DNA from: Pseudoalteromonas rubra
GTDB lineage: Bacteria; Pseudomonadota; Gammaproteobacteria; Enterobacterales; Alteromonadaceae
Direction of reading: 5' to 3'
DNA length: 64,000 nucleotides
NCBI RefSeq assembly: GCF_000967655.1
Contig: NZ_JXYA01000006.1
Span: forward strand, 184,643-248,642
Shown: one piece after another, positions 27,442 to 37,132 of the stretch
Position numbering within the stretch: the stretch's first letter is position 1
How the letters are laid out: every line of letters begins with the position of its first letter
Program-made: the position numbers and the translations under genes
The notes under the pieces: model-generated
The model's input: the letters and a program-made list of their open reading frames with translations, nothing else
Told to the model about the DNA's origin: nothing
Databases searched by the model: none

Positions 27442-29304
27442 TTACACCTCGTCTACCGACTGACCTTGCAGTGCGTGTTTAATTGATACATCCATACGGC
27501 GTGATGCAAACTCACTGCTTGCCTCATCCACCTGTTCGATTGCCGCTTTGATCGCTTGTGGATCCGTGGCCGTTAATCGTGCGTTATCAAGCGCGGCCAT
27601 CGCATCGCGCAATGCCGTCAACTCTTGCTCATTAAGCAGCTCGCTGTCGGTCGCCAGTGAGGCCTCCAAAGCTTCCAGTACACGCAGCGCTTCAACCTGC
27701 TGCTCTTTGAGCATACGTGCCTGCATATCTTCTTTGGCATTACTCATAGAGTCTTTGAGCATCTGTGCAACCTGGTCGTCGCTCAGGCCAAACGACGGCT
27801 TAACCTGGATCTCAGCCTGTACTTCAGTGGATTTCTCCATTGCAGACACACTCAGCAAACCGTCCGCGTCCACCTTAAAGGTTACGCGAATATGTGCCGC
27901 CCCTGCCGCCATTGGCGGAATGCCTTTAAGGCTGAACTTAGCCAAAGAGCGACAGTCATCAACCAGCTCACGCTCGCCCTGCAATACATGCAGTGACATG
28001 GCTGTCTGACCATCTTTAAAGGTGGTAAATTCCTGCGCACGGGCAACCGGAATGGTGGTATTACGTGGGATGATCTTCTCAACCAGCCCGCCCATGGTTT
28101 CCAGGCCCAAAGACAATGGCAAAACGTCCAGCAGCAGCATATCCGAATCCGGCTTGTTACCGACCAAAATATCTGCCTGAATAGCAGCGCCCAGTGCAAC
28201 GACCCGATCCGGGTCAATCGACGTCAAAGGGGGCTTTGCAAAAAAGGTTTCTACGGCGCTGCGGATCACAGGCATGCGGGTTGAACCACCCACCATCACC
28301 ACTTCCAGCACTTCTTCCTTTTCAACGCCCGCATCTTTGAGCGCGCGGCGGCACGAACGCAATGTTTTCTTAACCAATTCCTCTGCCAGGTCAGCAAACT
28401 GTGCCTGGGTAATGGTCACGGTGAATTCCTGCTCGCGCACAGGCAACTTCACGTTCACCGTTTCATAGCTGGTCAGCGCTTCTTTACACGCCTTAGCTTT
28501 GTTGATGAACAGGCGCAGCTCTTTGGCAGTCAGGTCGGTTAATCCGGTTTGCTGCTTAAAAGTATTCACCAATAGCGCATCAAAGTCGTCACCGCCCAGG
28601 CTTGAATCGCCACCGGTGGCCAGCACTTCAAATACGCCTTTATTCAGGCGCAGGATAGAAATATCAAAGGTACCACCGCCCAGGTCATAAACCGCAATCA
28701 CGCCTTCCTGACCTGAATCCAGGCCATAAGCCACCGCTGCTGCGGTTGGCTCATTCAGCAAACGCAGTACTTTAAGACCGGCAATTTCAGCAGCATCTTT
28801 GGTGCTCTGACGCTGTGCATCATCAAAATAAGCAGGTACAGTGATCACCGCACCCATCACATCCTCACCACCGAAGCTTTCAACTGCGCGCTGATGGAGT
28901 GATTTGAGTATTTCAGCCGATGCCTGAACCGGACTAACAGGGCCGGCACAGGTCTGAACCGCCAGGCTGCCCTGATGCTCAACAAAGGTATAAGGCAGCT
29001 GACCATAGCTGCTGGCAATTTCTTCGGCCGTTTTACCCAAAAAGCGCTTTACTGAGATCAGAGTATTTTCCGGATCTAATGCCGCTTCTTGCTGCGCCGA
29101 CTTACCAACGCTTACCTGTTCGCCATGATAACGGACCACAGAAGGCAACATCGCCTCGCCATTGATGTCGGTCAGGGTTTTGGTTTCGCCACTTTGGACC
29201 GTAGCAACCAATGAATTGGTGGTGCCCAGATCGATCCCGATGGCCAGTTTATGTTCATGAGGTGCCGCGCTCTGCCCCGGCTCAGCAATTTGCAATAATG
29301 CCAT
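27442..29304 (-). CDS. hscA: Fe-S assembly chaperone HscA (Hsp70 type)
   Basis: A specialised Hsp70 that works with HscB to release Fe-S clusters from the scaffold IscU. The 620-residue product has the nucleotide-binding signature [12 protein letters not shown] near residue 23, the phosphate motif [14 protein letters not shown] near 200, [12 protein letters not shown] near 332 and an interdomain [15 protein letters not shown] linker near 390, followed by the substrate-binding domain. Its position between hscB and fdx is the conserved one. The matching LPPVK client motif is present in IscU encoded nearby. Confidence 0.97.
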   Translation of the reverse strand: MALLQIAEPGQSAAPHEHKLAIGIDLGTTNSLVATVQSGETKTLTDINGEAMLPSVVRYHGEQVSVGKSAQQEAALDPENTLISVKRFLGKTAEEIASSYGQLPYTFVEHQGSLAVQTCAGPVSPVQASAEILKSLHQRAVESFGGEDVMGAVITVPAYFDDAQRQSTKDAAEIAGLKVLRLLNEPTAAAVAYGLDSGQEGVIAVYDLGGGTFDISILRLNKGVFEVLATGGDSSLGGDDFDALLVNTFKQQTGLTDLTAKELRLFINKAKACKEALTSYETVNVKLPVREQEFTVTITQAQFADLAEELVKKTLRSCRRALKDAGVEKEEVLEVVMVGGSTRMPVIRSAVETFFAKPPLTSIDPDRVVALGAAIQADILVGNKPDSDMLLLDVLPLSLGLETMGGLVEKIIPRNTTIPVARAQEFTTFKDGQTAMSLHVLQGERELVDDCRSLAKFSLKGIPPMAAGAAHIRVTFKVDADGLLSVSAMEKSTEVQAEIQVKPSFGLSDDQVAQMLKDSMSNAKEDMQARMLKEQQVEALRVLEALEASLATDSELLNEQELTALRDAMAALDNARLTATDPQAIKAAIEQVDEASSEFASRRMDVSIKHALQGQSVDEV

Positions 29305-29364
29305 AATGCTCTTTCACTTTGGTGAAGCTGGTTGTCGCTGCGCTTTGCAGCCACACCGCATCAA

Positions 29365-29889
29365 TCAGTCGAACAGGCTGTCTTCAATTCGAGACAACTC
29401 GTCTTTCAATTTATAAACAAACTTGAGTTTACGAATATGATCCGCCGCGCGATGCAGGTCACTTTCGTCGCTGCTCGCTAAAAGCTCACCCAGGCCGGCG
29501 CTATATTGCTGTTCCAGCTGTTTGGCTTGCGCTTCAAATGACTCGATTTCTGCTTCAGGATCGCCACTATGCTGAATGTCTTCCAGCGCTTCACGCAGCT
29601 CCATTTGCTGCATTAAAAAGGCCGGATCCTGCAAGGTTTGTTGCTCAGCGCGAATATCCACGCCACGCTCGCTCAGCATGTACTCAGCACGCTTTACCGG
29701 GTGCTTCAGCACTGCCAGTGCATCATTGATCTCTGCGGTCTTTTGTACCGCTAATAGTTTTTCGCGCTCGCCAAGGTGGGCAAACTTGTCCGGGTGGACC
29801 GCGCGTTGCAGGTCAAGATAACGCTGATTTAAAACGCTCAGGTCAACCTGATAGCTGACAGGTAAATCGAATAATTCAAAATATCGCAT
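29365..29889 (-). CDS. hscB: Fe-S assembly co-chaperone HscB (J protein)
   Basis: J-domain co-chaperone that delivers IscU to HscA and stimulates its ATPase. The start MRYFELFDLP at 29889 aligns with the E. coli start and gives 174 residues; in-frame codons further upstream are not needed. The J-domain HPDKFAHL motif near residue 31 is intact, and the C-terminal three-helix bundle covers about residues 95-170. A short hairpin (29906-29929) lies between iscA and this gene, which may set the ratio of scaffold to chaperone genes. Confidence 0.95.
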   Translation of the reverse strand: MRYFELFDLPVSYQVDLSVLNQRYLDLQRAVHPDKFAHLGEREKLLAVQKTAEINDALAVLKHPVKRAEYMLSERGVDIRAEQQTLQDPAFLMQQMELREALEDIQHSGDPEAEIESFEAQAKQLEQQYSAGLGELLASSDESDLHRAADHIRKLKFVYKLKDELSRIEDSLFD

Positions 29890-29905
29890 ACGCATCCAAT
29901 ACAGC

Positions 29906-29929
29906 AAAGCCCTACCAAGGCAGGGCTTT
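29906..29929 (-). promoter_or_regulatory. Hairpin between iscA and hscB
   Basis: AAAGCCCT (29906-29913) pairs with AGGGCTTT (29922-29929) over eight bases, inside the 63-bp iscA-hscB gap. It resembles a weak intrinsic terminator or a processing site within the isc transcript; a long U-run is lacking. Confidence 0.45.
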
Positions 29930-29952
29930 AGAATTATTAATCACAAGAGAGA

Positions 29953-30276
29953 TTAAACGGTGAAACTTTCGCCGCAACCACACTCGTCCTTCTGATTCGG
30001 GTTGTTGAACTTAAACCCTTCATTCAGGCCTTCTTTGGTGTAGTCTAGCTCAGTACCGTCGATATACACTAGGCTCTTGGCATCGACGATGAGTTTGACG
30101 CCCTTTTCTTCAAATACCTCATCGCCTTCATCCAGCTCGTCGACAAACTCAAGTACATAGGCAAGACCTGAACAGCCGGTCGTTTTAATGCCGACTCTCA
30201 GCCCAATGCCTTTACCGCGGTTGGCCAAAAAAGTCTGTACTCGGCCTGCTGCCGACTCTGTCAGTGTCACTGCCAT
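29953..30276 (-). CDS. iscA: A-type Fe-S carrier IscA
   Basis: A 107-residue A-type carrier that accepts and transfers Fe-S clusters. The three conserved cysteines are present: [12 protein letters not shown] near residue 35 and the C-terminal CGCGESF at 99-105. Length and motif spacing match E. coli IscA. The start is nine bases downstream of the iscU stop. Confidence 0.97.
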   Translation of the reverse strand: MAVTLTESAAGRVQTFLANRGKGIGLRVGIKTTGCSGLAYVLEFVDELDEGDEVFEEKGVKLIVDAKSLVYIDGTELDYTKEGLNEGFKFNNPNQKDECGCGESFTV

Positions 30277-30285
30277 AGTTATCTC

Positions 30286-30669
30286 TTACTTCGCCTGTTT
30301 ACTCTTGTAGTCTGCAATTGCAGCCTGAATTGCGTCTTCTGCCAAAATTGAACAGTGGATCTTTACTGGTGGCAATTCTAGCTCAGCACTGATGTCGGTG
30401 TTCTTGATTTCACCGGCTTCGTCCAGTGTCTTGCCTTTCACCCACTCAGTCACCAGCGATGATGACGCGATAGCGCTACCACAGCCGTACGTTTTGAACT
30501 TGGCGTCTTCGATGATGCCTTCGCCAGATACTTTGATCTGTAGCTTCATCACGTCACCACAGGCCGGTGCGCCAACCATACCGGTTGCGACACTCGGATC
30601 GTTCTTGTCTAATGAACCAACGTTACGTGGGTTTTCCACGTGGTCTATTACTTTATTACTGTACGCCAT
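30286..30669 (-). CDS. iscU: Fe-S cluster scaffold IscU
   Basis: A 127-residue scaffold on which IscS sulfur and iron are assembled into clusters. All three ligand cysteines are visible (GAPACGDVMKL near 37, YGCGSA near 63, IHCSILAEDA near 106), as is the aspartate next to the first. The HscA-recognition motif LPPVK lies at about 99-103. The start MAYSNKVIDHVENPRNVGS is the conserved one. Confidence 0.98.
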   Translation of the reverse strand: MAYSNKVIDHVENPRNVGSLDKNDPSVATGMVGAPACGDVMKLQIKVSGEGIIEDAKFKTYGCGSAIASSSLVTEWVKGKTLDEAGEIKNTDISAELELPPVKIHCSILAEDAIQAAIADYKSKQAK

Positions 30670-30722
30670 AATTCTTTCCTCACTACCTGCCTATAGTTTT
30701 AACTTGCTATACACGGATTTGC

Positions 30723-31937
30723 TTAATGGTGTGCCCATTCAACTGCATCTAAGTCCACGCCATCTTTGAACATTTCCCAAAGCGGTGACATCTCGCGCAG
30801 ACGGCCAATCGAGTCTTTGATGAGCTTAACGGTATAATCGATTTCTTCTTCAGTGGTAAAACGACCGATGCTGAAGCGGATAGAGCTGTGTGCCAACTCA
30901 TCGTTACGGCCCAGTGCGCGCAGTACGTAAGACGGCTCAAGGCTCGCAGAAGTACATGCAGACCCTGATGATACGGCAATGTCTTTCACTGCCATCAGCA
31001 GCGACTCACCTTCAACAAAGTTGAAGCTCAGGTTAACAATGCCCGGTACTGACTGCTCAATCGCACCGTTGAAATACACTTCTTCCATATCCATCACGCC
31101 GTCCAGCAAACGCTTACGCAGCGTGCTGATGTGTGCATGATCTTTTTCGAAATCTTCTTTGGCAACACGGAAAGCAGCACCCATGCCCACGATTTGGTGG
31201 GTTGCCAGTGTACCTGAACGCATACCACGCTCATGGCCACCACCGTGCATTTGCGCTTCAAGGCGTGCACGCGGCTTACGGCGGACATACAGTGCGCCAA
31301 TGCCTTTAGGACCATATACTTTGTGGCCAGAGAAAGACATAAAGTCTACTTTCAGCTGTTGCAGGTCGATCTGTACTTTACCGGCACTTTGCGCGGCATC
31401 GACGTGGAACATGATTTTGCGCTCACGACACATCTCACCGATGGTCGCGATATCCTGAATCACACCCAGCTCGTTGTTAACATGCATGACGCTGATTAGA
31501 ATGGTGTCTTCGCGAATAGCGGCTTCTAGCTTTTTCAGATCCAGCAGGCCGTTTTCTTCCACTTCCATATAAGTAACGTCGAAGCCCTGACGCTCCAGTT
31601 CACGGCAGGTGTCCAGCACGGCTTTGTGCTCGGTCTTAACGGTGATCACGTGCTTACCCTTCTTTTGATAGAAGTTAGCCGCACCTTTAATCGCCAGGTT
31701 GTTTGATTCCGTCGCCCCTGAGGTGAAGACAATTTCACGCGGATCGGCGTTGATTAAATCAGCGATATCGTTACGCGCCTGGTCAATCAGCTCTTCTGCC
31801 TGCCACCCGAAACGGTGTGAACGTGAGGCTGGATTACCAAAATTACCATCCATTGTCAGGCACTGCATCATTTCGTTTGCAACACGCTGATCAACCGGAG
31901 TGGTCGCTGCATAATCTAAATATATCGGTAATTTCAT
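30723..31937 (-). CDS. iscS: Cysteine desulfurase IscS
   Basis: PLP-dependent enzyme that removes sulfur from cysteine for Fe-S clusters, tRNA thiolation and other pathways. From the ATG at 31937, with GGAGAAAGAA before it, the protein begins [14 protein letters not shown] and is 404 residues long, the same as E. coli IscS. The PLP lysine is in [12 protein letters not shown] near 206, and the catalytic cysteine in [13 protein letters not shown] near 328. An in-frame extension to 31973 overlaps iscR and is not supported. Confidence 0.98.
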   Translation of the reverse strand: MKLPIYLDYAATTPVDQRVANEMMQCLTMDGNFGNPASRSHRFGWQAEELIDQARNDIADLINADPREIVFTSGATESNNLAIKGAANFYQKKGKHVITVKTEHKAVLDTCRELERQGFDVTYMEVEENGLLDLKKLEAAIREDTILISVMHVNNELGVIQDIATIGEMCRERKIMFHVDAAQSAGKVQIDLQQLKVDFMSFSGHKVYGPKGIGALYVRRKPRARLEAQMHGGGHERGMRSGTLATHQIVGMGAAFRVAKEDFEKDHAHISTLRKRLLDGVMDMEEVYFNGAIEQSVPGIVNLSFNFVEGESLLMAVKDIAVSSGSACTSASLEPSYVLRALGRNDELAHSSIRFSIGRFTTEEEIDYTVKLIKDSIGRLREMSPLWEMFKDGVDLDAVEWAHH

Positions 31938-31960
31938 TTCTTTCTCCGCTAGACGCCAGT

Positions 31961-32452
31961 TTACAGCTGGCAACTCACTTGAATATTCTCTAATTGCTTC
32001 ATTGCACTGTTAACCCCATTGTCCTGACGTGAGGCAACAGACTGCACATCAGAATTGGCGACTAACTCGGCGAGGGAAATACTGTTTAAAAACTCTTCAA
32101 TACGCATACTTAAGTCCGACCACAGTGTGTGTGTCAGGCAGCGCATGCCGCTTTGGCAGCCGCCACCTTCACCGTGACATCGGGTTGCATCTACGGATTC
32201 ATCCACCGCTGCGATCACATCGCCCACTGAGATAGTATGCGCGTCGCGGCCCAGCAAGTAGCCGCCACCCGGTCCGCGTACAGAGCTGACTAAGCCATGT
32301 TTGCGCAGGCGGGCAAATAATTGCTCCAGGTATGACAGGGAGATTTCCTGACGTTCGGAAATATCCGCAAGAGGCACGGGCCCAATATTTGCGTGTAGTG
32401 CGACGTCCAGCATCGCTGTCACTGCATATCTGCCTTTTGAAGTCAGTTTCAT
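31961..32452 (-). CDS. iscR: Fe-S cluster-sensing transcriptional regulator IscR
   Basis: Rrf2-family repressor that, when carrying a [2Fe-2S] cluster, shuts down its own isc operon. From the ATG at 32452 the protein starts [20 protein letters not shown] and has 163 residues. The winged-helix domain is at the N terminus ([19 protein letters not shown] recognition region) and three cluster cysteines sit in [14 protein letters not shown] near residues 92-104. A longer reading to 32554 would run through the promoter and operator region and is rejected. Two promoter/IscR-box modules and a third box lie upstream. Confidence 0.97.
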   Translation of the reverse strand: MKLTSKGRYAVTAMLDVALHANIGPVPLADISERQEISLSYLEQLFARLRKHGLVSSVRGPGGGYLLGRDAHTISVGDVIAAVDESVDATRCHGEGGGCQSGMRCLTHTLWSDLSMRIEEFLNSISLAELVANSDVQSVASRQDNGVNSAMKQLENIQVSCQL

Positions 32453-32483
32453 GCGTGCCCCCAGAAAAGTTATCAAGGCGCAA

Positions 32484-32515
32484 ATTGTAATTACCTGACT
32501 AAGATAGTCAAGTAT
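32484..32515 (-). promoter_or_regulatory. isc promoter P1 overlapped by IscR type 1 box A
   Basis: On the minus strand, TTGACT (32511-32506) and TACAAT (32489-32484) are 16 bp apart. The 25-bp box at 32491-32515 fits the IscR type 1 consensus ATASYYGACTRWWWYAGTCRRSTAT at about 23 positions and covers the -35 and spacer. The expected start of transcription is about 25 bp before the iscR ATG. Confidence 0.75.
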
Positions 32516-32598
32516 TAACCAACAACCAATCACCCTGTACTGTGCGGATGCCACGTAGGTAGGTACTTACCTGACGTAGGCAATCTGCCCCTATCAAA

Positions 32599-32623
32599 AT
32601 ACCCGACTAATTTCCTCAGGTAT
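32599..32623 (-). promoter_or_regulatory. IscR type 1 box B
   Basis: A third 25-bp sequence matching the IscR type 1 consensus at about 23 of 25 positions (half-sites ACCCGACT and CTCAGGTAT), between the two promoter modules. No clear promoter hexamers coincide with it. Confidence 0.55.
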
Positions 32624-32630
32624 TACGGAC

Positions 32631-32662
32631 ATTGTAATTACCTGAGTAATTTAGTCAAGTAT
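32631..32662 (-). promoter_or_regulatory. isc promoter P2 overlapped by IscR type 1 box C
   Basis: A near copy of the P1 module: TTGACT (32658-32653), 16-bp spacer and TACAAT (32636-32631), with a 25-bp IscR-like box at 32638-32662. It lies 147 bp upstream of P1 and gives a second potential start for the isc operon. Confidence 0.65.
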
Positions 32663-32719
32663 TTGCGTATGAGAATATTGCAGCACTTTGGTATATCTCA
32701 TACCAAAGCGCTAACCCAT

Positions 32720-33442
32720 TTATTTTATTGACTTATTTATTGAGCTTAAAATGCCACGCAGGATGTTGAGCTCCTGATCTTCTGGACGGGCACGATTAAA
32801 CAGACGTTTTAACTTGGTCATCACCATGCCCGGATGCTGCTTAATGATAAAGCCAGTGTCGTTCAGGGTAGACTCAAGGTGCTCATAAAATAGTTCCATC
32901 TGCTGGGACGTAGGGTACTGCGCATCGTCCTGTTCAACGGGCTGCTCCTGGCGATCCAGGTAGGTCATGCGGGTTTCATAAGCCAGGGTCTGCACCGCCA
33001 TCGCCAGGTTCAATGAGCTGTACTCCGGGTTAGCCGGGATACAGACGTGATAGTTACACAGCTGTAGCTCTTCATTAGTTAAGCCACTGTTTTCGCGACC
33101 AAATACCAGAGCAACCGGCGTCTGCTCAGCACCATCTACTAATTTTTGAGCACACTCACGCGGACCGACCATAGGCCAGGATAAAGTACGAGAACGCGCA
33201 CTGGTCCCTATGGTCAGGGCACAGTCTGCAATGGCGTCTTCAAGTTTTTCTACCTGAACCGCATTGCCCAGTACATCTGTTGCACCGGCTGCCAGGGCGC
33301 TGGCATGACTGTCTACTTCACACGCGGGGTCTACCAGGTAGAGTTTTGATAACCCCATGGTTTTCATCGCGCGTGCAACCGAGCCGATATTGCCTGAATG
33401 GGAGGTATTAACCAATACAATGCGAATGTCTTCTAATGCCAT
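32720..33442 (-). CDS. trmJ: tRNA (cytidine/uridine-32-2'-O)-methyltransferase TrmJ
   Basis: SPOUT-class enzyme that 2'-O-methylates position 32 of several tRNAs using SAM. The 240-residue product begins with [25 protein letters not shown] and contains the knot motifs [14 protein letters not shown] near 115 and [17 protein letters not shown] near 135. The C-terminal helical extension needed for TrmJ dimerisation covers residues 160-240. It lies directly upstream of the isc operon on the same strand, as in many gammaproteobacteria, and is divergent from suhB. Confidence 0.94.
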   Translation of the reverse strand: MALEDIRIVLVNTSHSGNIGSVARAMKTMGLSKLYLVDPACEVDSHASALAAGATDVLGNAVQVEKLEDAIADCALTIGTSARSRTLSWPMVGPRECAQKLVDGAEQTPVALVFGRENSGLTNEELQLCNYHVCIPANPEYSSLNLAMAVQTLAYETRMTYLDRQEQPVEQDDAQYPTSQQMELFYEHLESTLNDTGFIIKQHPGMVMTKLKRLFNRARPEDQELNILRGILSSINKSIK

Positions 33443-33724
33443 GTCTTATGCCTCAGGAAAAAATAATGGCGGAGTTTAGCACAAACGCGAATTCGCCAGA
33501 TAGTAAAATCAGGACCAACCGCAAGTAGATGACACAAAGGCTGGTAAAGCGTAAAAACATTCAACAAGAGCGGTTCAACAGAACTGCCTGAATTTGAGTC
33601 ACTTACTCATATTGATTAAAAAAAGCACATGCTTTTTGGTGCTGGGTTATTTACTTTGCAGGAAAACTCGCTAGAATACGCCGGCTCAAAAATTTTAGTT
33701 CTTTTACAATTCAAAGGTAATGCT

Positions 33725-34528
33725 ATGCATCCAATGTTAAACATTGCGGTACGCGCTGCGCGTAACGCGGGTAAGGTGATTCTACGTGCTTGTGAAAACA
33801 TGTCTCAGGTTGAGACCTCACAAAAAGGCTCGAACGATTTCGTTACAAACGTAGACAAAGAAGCGGAACTGGTTATCCGTGACACAATTTTAAAAGCCTA
33901 CCCGGAGCATGCAATTGTCGGTGAAGAGCTTGGCCATACCGATGGCAAGCAAGCCGATTACCTTTGGGTTATCGACCCACTTGATGGCACCACTAACTTC
34001 ATCAAGGGCATTCCTCACTTTGCTATTTCTATCGCGCTGAAAGTAAAAGGCCGCGTAGAACAAGCCGTTGTATACGATCCAATCCGCGATGAACTCTTTA
34101 CCGCCTCTCGCGGCCAGGGCTCGCAGTTAAACAGCAAACGAATTCGCGTTACCAAGAGTAACGAGCTGGCGGGCTGTGTGCTGGCAACGGGCTTCCCGTT
34201 CAAACAAAAGCATCACCTGGACGCGTACACTGAAGCCTTTAAAGCGCTATTTATCCAGACGACGGATATCCGTCGTGCCGGTTCTGCGGCCCTGGATATG
34301 GCTTATGTTGCTGCGGGTCGTATCGATGGTTTCTATGAAATTGGTCTAAAGCCTTGGGACACTGCGGCAGGTGAATTGCTGATCAAAGAAGCCGGCGGTA
34401 TGCTGATGGATTTCGCAGGCGGCGCCAACTATAACAACAGCGGTAACATCGTATGTGGCGCACCTAAGCTGTGTCAGGCGATTGTAAAAGAAATTCGTCC
34501 TGTGCTGACTGAGTCATTGCTTAAGTAA
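33725..34528 (+). CDS. suhB: Inositol-1-monophosphatase SuhB
   Basis: Mg2+-dependent inositol monophosphatase fold protein; in E. coli it also takes part in rRNA antitermination complexes. From the ATG at 33725 (AAAGG upstream) it has 267 residues, the same length as E. coli. The metal/phosphate motif DPLDGTTNFIKGIPHF lies near 85-100 and the second motif KPWDTAAGELLIKEAGG near 218. An in-frame extension to 33629 covers the presumed promoter (TTTACT, 16 bp, TAGAAT near 33650) and is not favoured. A strong terminator follows. Confidence 0.96.
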   Translation: MHPMLNIAVRAARNAGKVILRACENMSQVETSQKGSNDFVTNVDKEAELVIRDTILKAYPEHAIVGEELGHTDGKQADYLWVIDPLDGTTNFIKGIPHFAISIALKVKGRVEQAVVYDPIRDELFTASRGQGSQLNSKRIRVTKSNELAGCVLATGFPFKQKHHLDAYTEAFKALFIQTTDIRRAGSAALDMAYVAAGRIDGFYEIGLKPWDTAAGELLIKEAGGMLMDFAGGANYNNSGNIVCGAPKLCQAIVKEIRPVLTESLLK

Positions 34529-34543
34529 GCCGGATGCAGAATT

Positions 34544-34575
34544 AAAAAAACCCAAACAGCTGTTTGGGTTTTTTT
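34544..34575. terminator. Bidirectional terminator between suhB and the enolase-superfamily gene
   Basis: A 32-base perfect palindrome: seven A, CCCAAACAG, CTGTTTGGG, seven T. It serves suhB on the plus strand and the convergent dehydratase gene ending at 34597 on the minus strand. Confidence 0.95.
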
Positions 34576-34596
34576 ATGTCTGACACAAAACCTGAG

Positions 34597-35772
34597 TTAC
34601 TTGATTTCGACTCGGGCTGAGCGCATTACCACTTCATCATTTAGCTCAATGCCGATACCTGGTGCTTCAGAGACCTTGAACATGCCTTTTTCCGGCTGTG
34701 GATCCTGAAGACACAACTCCCGGTTCCACTTTTTAATCGCATAAGTGTGATGCTCGTGGATCAGGAAGTTAGGAATGGCTGTTTCCAGATGCAAAGAAGC
34801 TGCCGTCGCAACCGGGCCACCACACACATGGGCCTGAATGCGGATATCAAAAATATCGGCGTAATCACAGACCTTTTTAGTCTCGGTAAAGCCACCACAC
34901 AAGCCAATATCCGGCTGCAGAACGTCAATACTTTGATCTTCAAAATAAGGACGTACATCCCAGCGATTATACAAACGCTCACCACCTGCGATCGGCACTG
35001 CTGTTTTGTTGGCCACTTTGGCATGTAAAGAGTGGTTGAGGTAATTGACCGGCTCTTCGTAATACATGCAGTCAAATTCTTGCGCAATCTCAGCAATCTG
35101 AATCGCTGAAGTGGCACCTGGCAAACTGTGACATTCAAAAATAATATCGACTTCATCGCCCACAGCTTCACGGATCGCCTGCATACGTGCCCGGTATAAC
35201 TTCATCTCGGCGCGCGAGATCAGCTTGGTGCGGTCGTAATAGGTGTTACCGTCTTTGTCATACATGATAGGGTCAACTTTAACCGCATCATAGCCTTCAG
35301 CCAGTGCTTTATGAGCTGCCTCAGCATATTCGTGTGGCTGCACCAGTGCCTTAAATTCACTGTCCCAGTCGAACTGAAGCTGTGATGCATAGGTACGCAG
35401 CTCGTCATTCACTTTACCACCAAGCAGCTGATACACAGGCAGGTTCAGCGCTTTACCTTTAATATCCCACAGCGCAGTATCAATGGCACTCATGGCCGCA
35501 TAGACCACAGGCCCGCCACCTAAGCCCCAGAAACTTTCACGCAGCATGCGGGCCCACAGCATTTCAGTCTGGAACGGGTCGTGGCCGATTAGAAAGGCTT
35601 CCGCCATTTCTTTGATCATGGCAGCAGCGGCACTGTGCCCCAGGTCGTAGGCCAGACCGGCTTCGCCTACTCCCGAAATCCCCTCATCGGTATGAATACG
35701 AACAAATACCGGGGTCCAGGCGGGCCTGTCCGGACAGTGAATATCAAACACTTCGACGCGATTAACTTTCAT
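34597..35772 (-). CDS. Mandelate racemase/galactonate-dehydratase-type enolase superfamily enzyme
   Basis: A 391-residue member of the MR subgroup of the enolase superfamily. The capping domain (residues 1-125) contains SAIDTALWDIKGKALNLPVYQLLGG. In the barrel, metal ligands appear in order as IIFECHS (about 213), YYEEPV (about 239) and GGERLY (about 264), followed by LQPDIGLCGG and QAHVCGGPVATAAS. The histidine after the first metal ligand resembles sugar-acid dehydratases such as galactonate or mannonate dehydratase. Such enzymes remove water from aldonic acids. The class II aldolase gene eight bases upstream suggests a dehydration-then-cleavage route for a sugar acid. The substrate is unknown. 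Confidence 0.85.
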   Translation of the reverse strand: MKVNRVEVFDIHCPDRPAWTPVFVRIHTDEGISGVGEAGLAYDLGHSAAAAMIKEMAEAFLIGHDPFQTEMLWARMLRESFWGLGGGPVVYAAMSAIDTALWDIKGKALNLPVYQLLGGKVNDELRTYASQLQFDWDSEFKALVQPHEYAEAAHKALAEGYDAVKVDPIMYDKDGNTYYDRTKLISRAEMKLYRARMQAIREAVGDEVDIIFECHSLPGATSAIQIAEIAQEFDCMYYEEPVNYLNHSLHAKVANKTAVPIAGGERLYNRWDVRPYFEDQSIDVLQPDIGLCGGFTETKKVCDYADIFDIRIQAHVCGGPVATAASLHLETAIPNFLIHEHHTYAIKKWNRELCLQDPQPEKGMFKVSEAPGIGIELNDEVVMRSARVEIK

Positions 35773-35780
35773 TTTGACTC

Positions 35781-36548
35781 CTATTCGGCAAAGCCAGGAT
35801 CCAGGCGGTATGCCTTTCTCAACATGGCAGGCCAGGCTAATTGGCCACCGGTGCTACCACTGTGCACCACCTTTGCCTGATTATAAATATTGTCCTGAAT
35901 GGGCTGCGGCACCTCTTTTGCCGGGCGGCCGGTCGCCTGAATGGCGACCTGGATCTCGCAGGCACGTTGCAGATCATAAAAACGCATAAAGGCATCACCG
36001 ACTGTGGGTCCAACAGTTAAACCACCGTGATTTACCAGCAACATATGATTGGTGGTGCCAAGATCATTTTGCAGGCGGGCTTTTTCTGCTTCGTTCACCG
36101 CCAGACCTTCATATTCATGGTAAGACAGTGACGGCAATGAAAACATGCTGTGCTGGCTCAGCGGTAGTAGCCCGCCTTCCAGGCTCGCAACGGCAATGGT
36201 TTCTTTGGTGTGCAGATGGATCACACAATGCGCATCTTCACGTACTTCATGAATTGCACTGTGGATGGTGAAGCCGGCCGGGTTTATTTCAAAAGGGGTG
36301 TCGTCCAGAATATTGCCTTGCAGGTCCACCTTCACCAGGTTTGAGGCGGTGACCTCATCAAAACTCAGTCCAAAGGCATTCACAAGATAATGATCTGTGC
36401 CAGGCAGGCGTGCAGACATATGCGTATAGATCAGGTCACCCCAGCGAAAGTGCTCTACCAGGCGGTAACACGCCGCCAGATCAACACGCAGTCGCCACTC
36501 TTGCTCACTGACTTTGTCTTTTACGTTGAGTTTCGGCAATTCAAACAT
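35781..36548 (-). CDS. Class II aldolase/adducin-family protein
   Basis: A 255-residue protein of the class II aldolase/adducin family, which includes fuculose-phosphate aldolase and ribulose-5-phosphate epimerase. Zn-ligand histidines occur in VIHLHTKE near residue 117 and MLLVNHGGLTVGPTV near 183; the family start WRLRVDLAACYRLVEHFRWGDLIYTHMSAR is clear. The start at 36548 is supported by AAGGAAGG just upstream; an extension to 36665 is not. It is the first gene of a two-gene operon with the enolase-superfamily enzyme, so it probably acts on a sugar-acid derivative. Confidence 0.85.
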   Translation of the reverse strand: MFELPKLNVKDKVSEQEWRLRVDLAACYRLVEHFRWGDLIYTHMSARLPGTDHYLVNAFGLSFDEVTASNLVKVDLQGNILDDTPFEINPAGFTIHSAIHEVREDAHCVIHLHTKETIAVASLEGGLLPLSQHSMFSLPSLSYHEYEGLAVNEAEKARLQNDLGTTNHMLLVNHGGLTVGPTVGDAFMRFYDLQRACEIQVAIQATGRPAKEVPQPIQDNIYNQAKVVHSGSTGGQLAWPAMLRKAYRLDPGFAE

Positions 36549-36663
36549 GGCCCTTCCTTTTGTTATAAAGCCCAATTTATTTTGGATGTATAGAAGTCTA
36601 AAACACTCACCACCGGGATGCAATAACTCAATCCGGGAGAAAGCACAATAGTCGATGTGGATC

Positions 36664-36693
36664 AAAAAACCACCGACAAGCGGTGGCTTTTTT
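36664..36693 (-). terminator. Intrinsic terminator after the cytochrome c gene
   Basis: CCACCG-ACAAG-CGGTGG hairpin with an A-run before and a T-run after on both strands. It lies 15 bp beyond the cytochrome stop. Confidence 0.85.
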
Positions 36694-36707
36694 ATTTGCT
36701 GCCTGTG

Positions 36708-37031
36708 TTACTGCACTTTAGACAGGTAATCAGCAATGGCTTCAAACTCTGCATCAGACACATTTGCCGTCATTGCTTTCATCGCAGCCGACATACCATT
36801 GCTACGCGCGCCCGATTTGATGTCTTTCATCTGAGCCAGCAAATATTCTTTGTTCTGACCTGCCAGTTTTGGATACAAAGGCATAATAGGTGCTTTACCA
36901 TCTGCGCCATGACAGGTCTGACACATTTTTGCGGTGTAAAGCGCTTTACCATCGGCTGCACTGGCAGTACCAGCAGATAGGGCTGCAACGGCCAGGCCAC
37001 AGGCTAACGTTAGTTGTTTCATCTTGCTCAT
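36708..37031 (-). CDS. Small periplasmic class I cytochrome c (c5/c-553 type)
   Basis: A 107-residue single-heme cytochrome. A signal peptide (KQLTLACGLAVAALSAGTASA, residues 5-25 in two parts) precedes the heme site MCQTCHGADGK near residue 35. A distal methionine ligand is likely in the GMSAAMKAM segment near 79. It should shuttle electrons in the periplasm, for example between the bc1 complex and a terminal oxidase. It has its own terminator and sits alone between the aldolase gene and a DUF2058 gene. Confidence 0.9.
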   Translation of the reverse strand: MSKMKQLTLACGLAVAALSAGTASAADGKALYTAKMCQTCHGADGKAPIMPLYPKLAGQNKEYLLAQMKDIKSGARSNGMSAAMKAMTANVSDAEFEAIADYLSKVQ

Positions 37032-37132
37032 ATCTTTTCTCTTCTTATATAACGGATCAATTCAAGTGTAGTCTATGCCGCACTGTTATCCATACTCTCA
37101 TGACGGGGAGCTTACAGGTACGGCTACTGTGC

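Noticed and set aside
32453..32554. N-terminal extension of iscR
   Set aside because: It would translate the promoter and IscR-box region; the family start [11 protein letters not shown] is at 32452.
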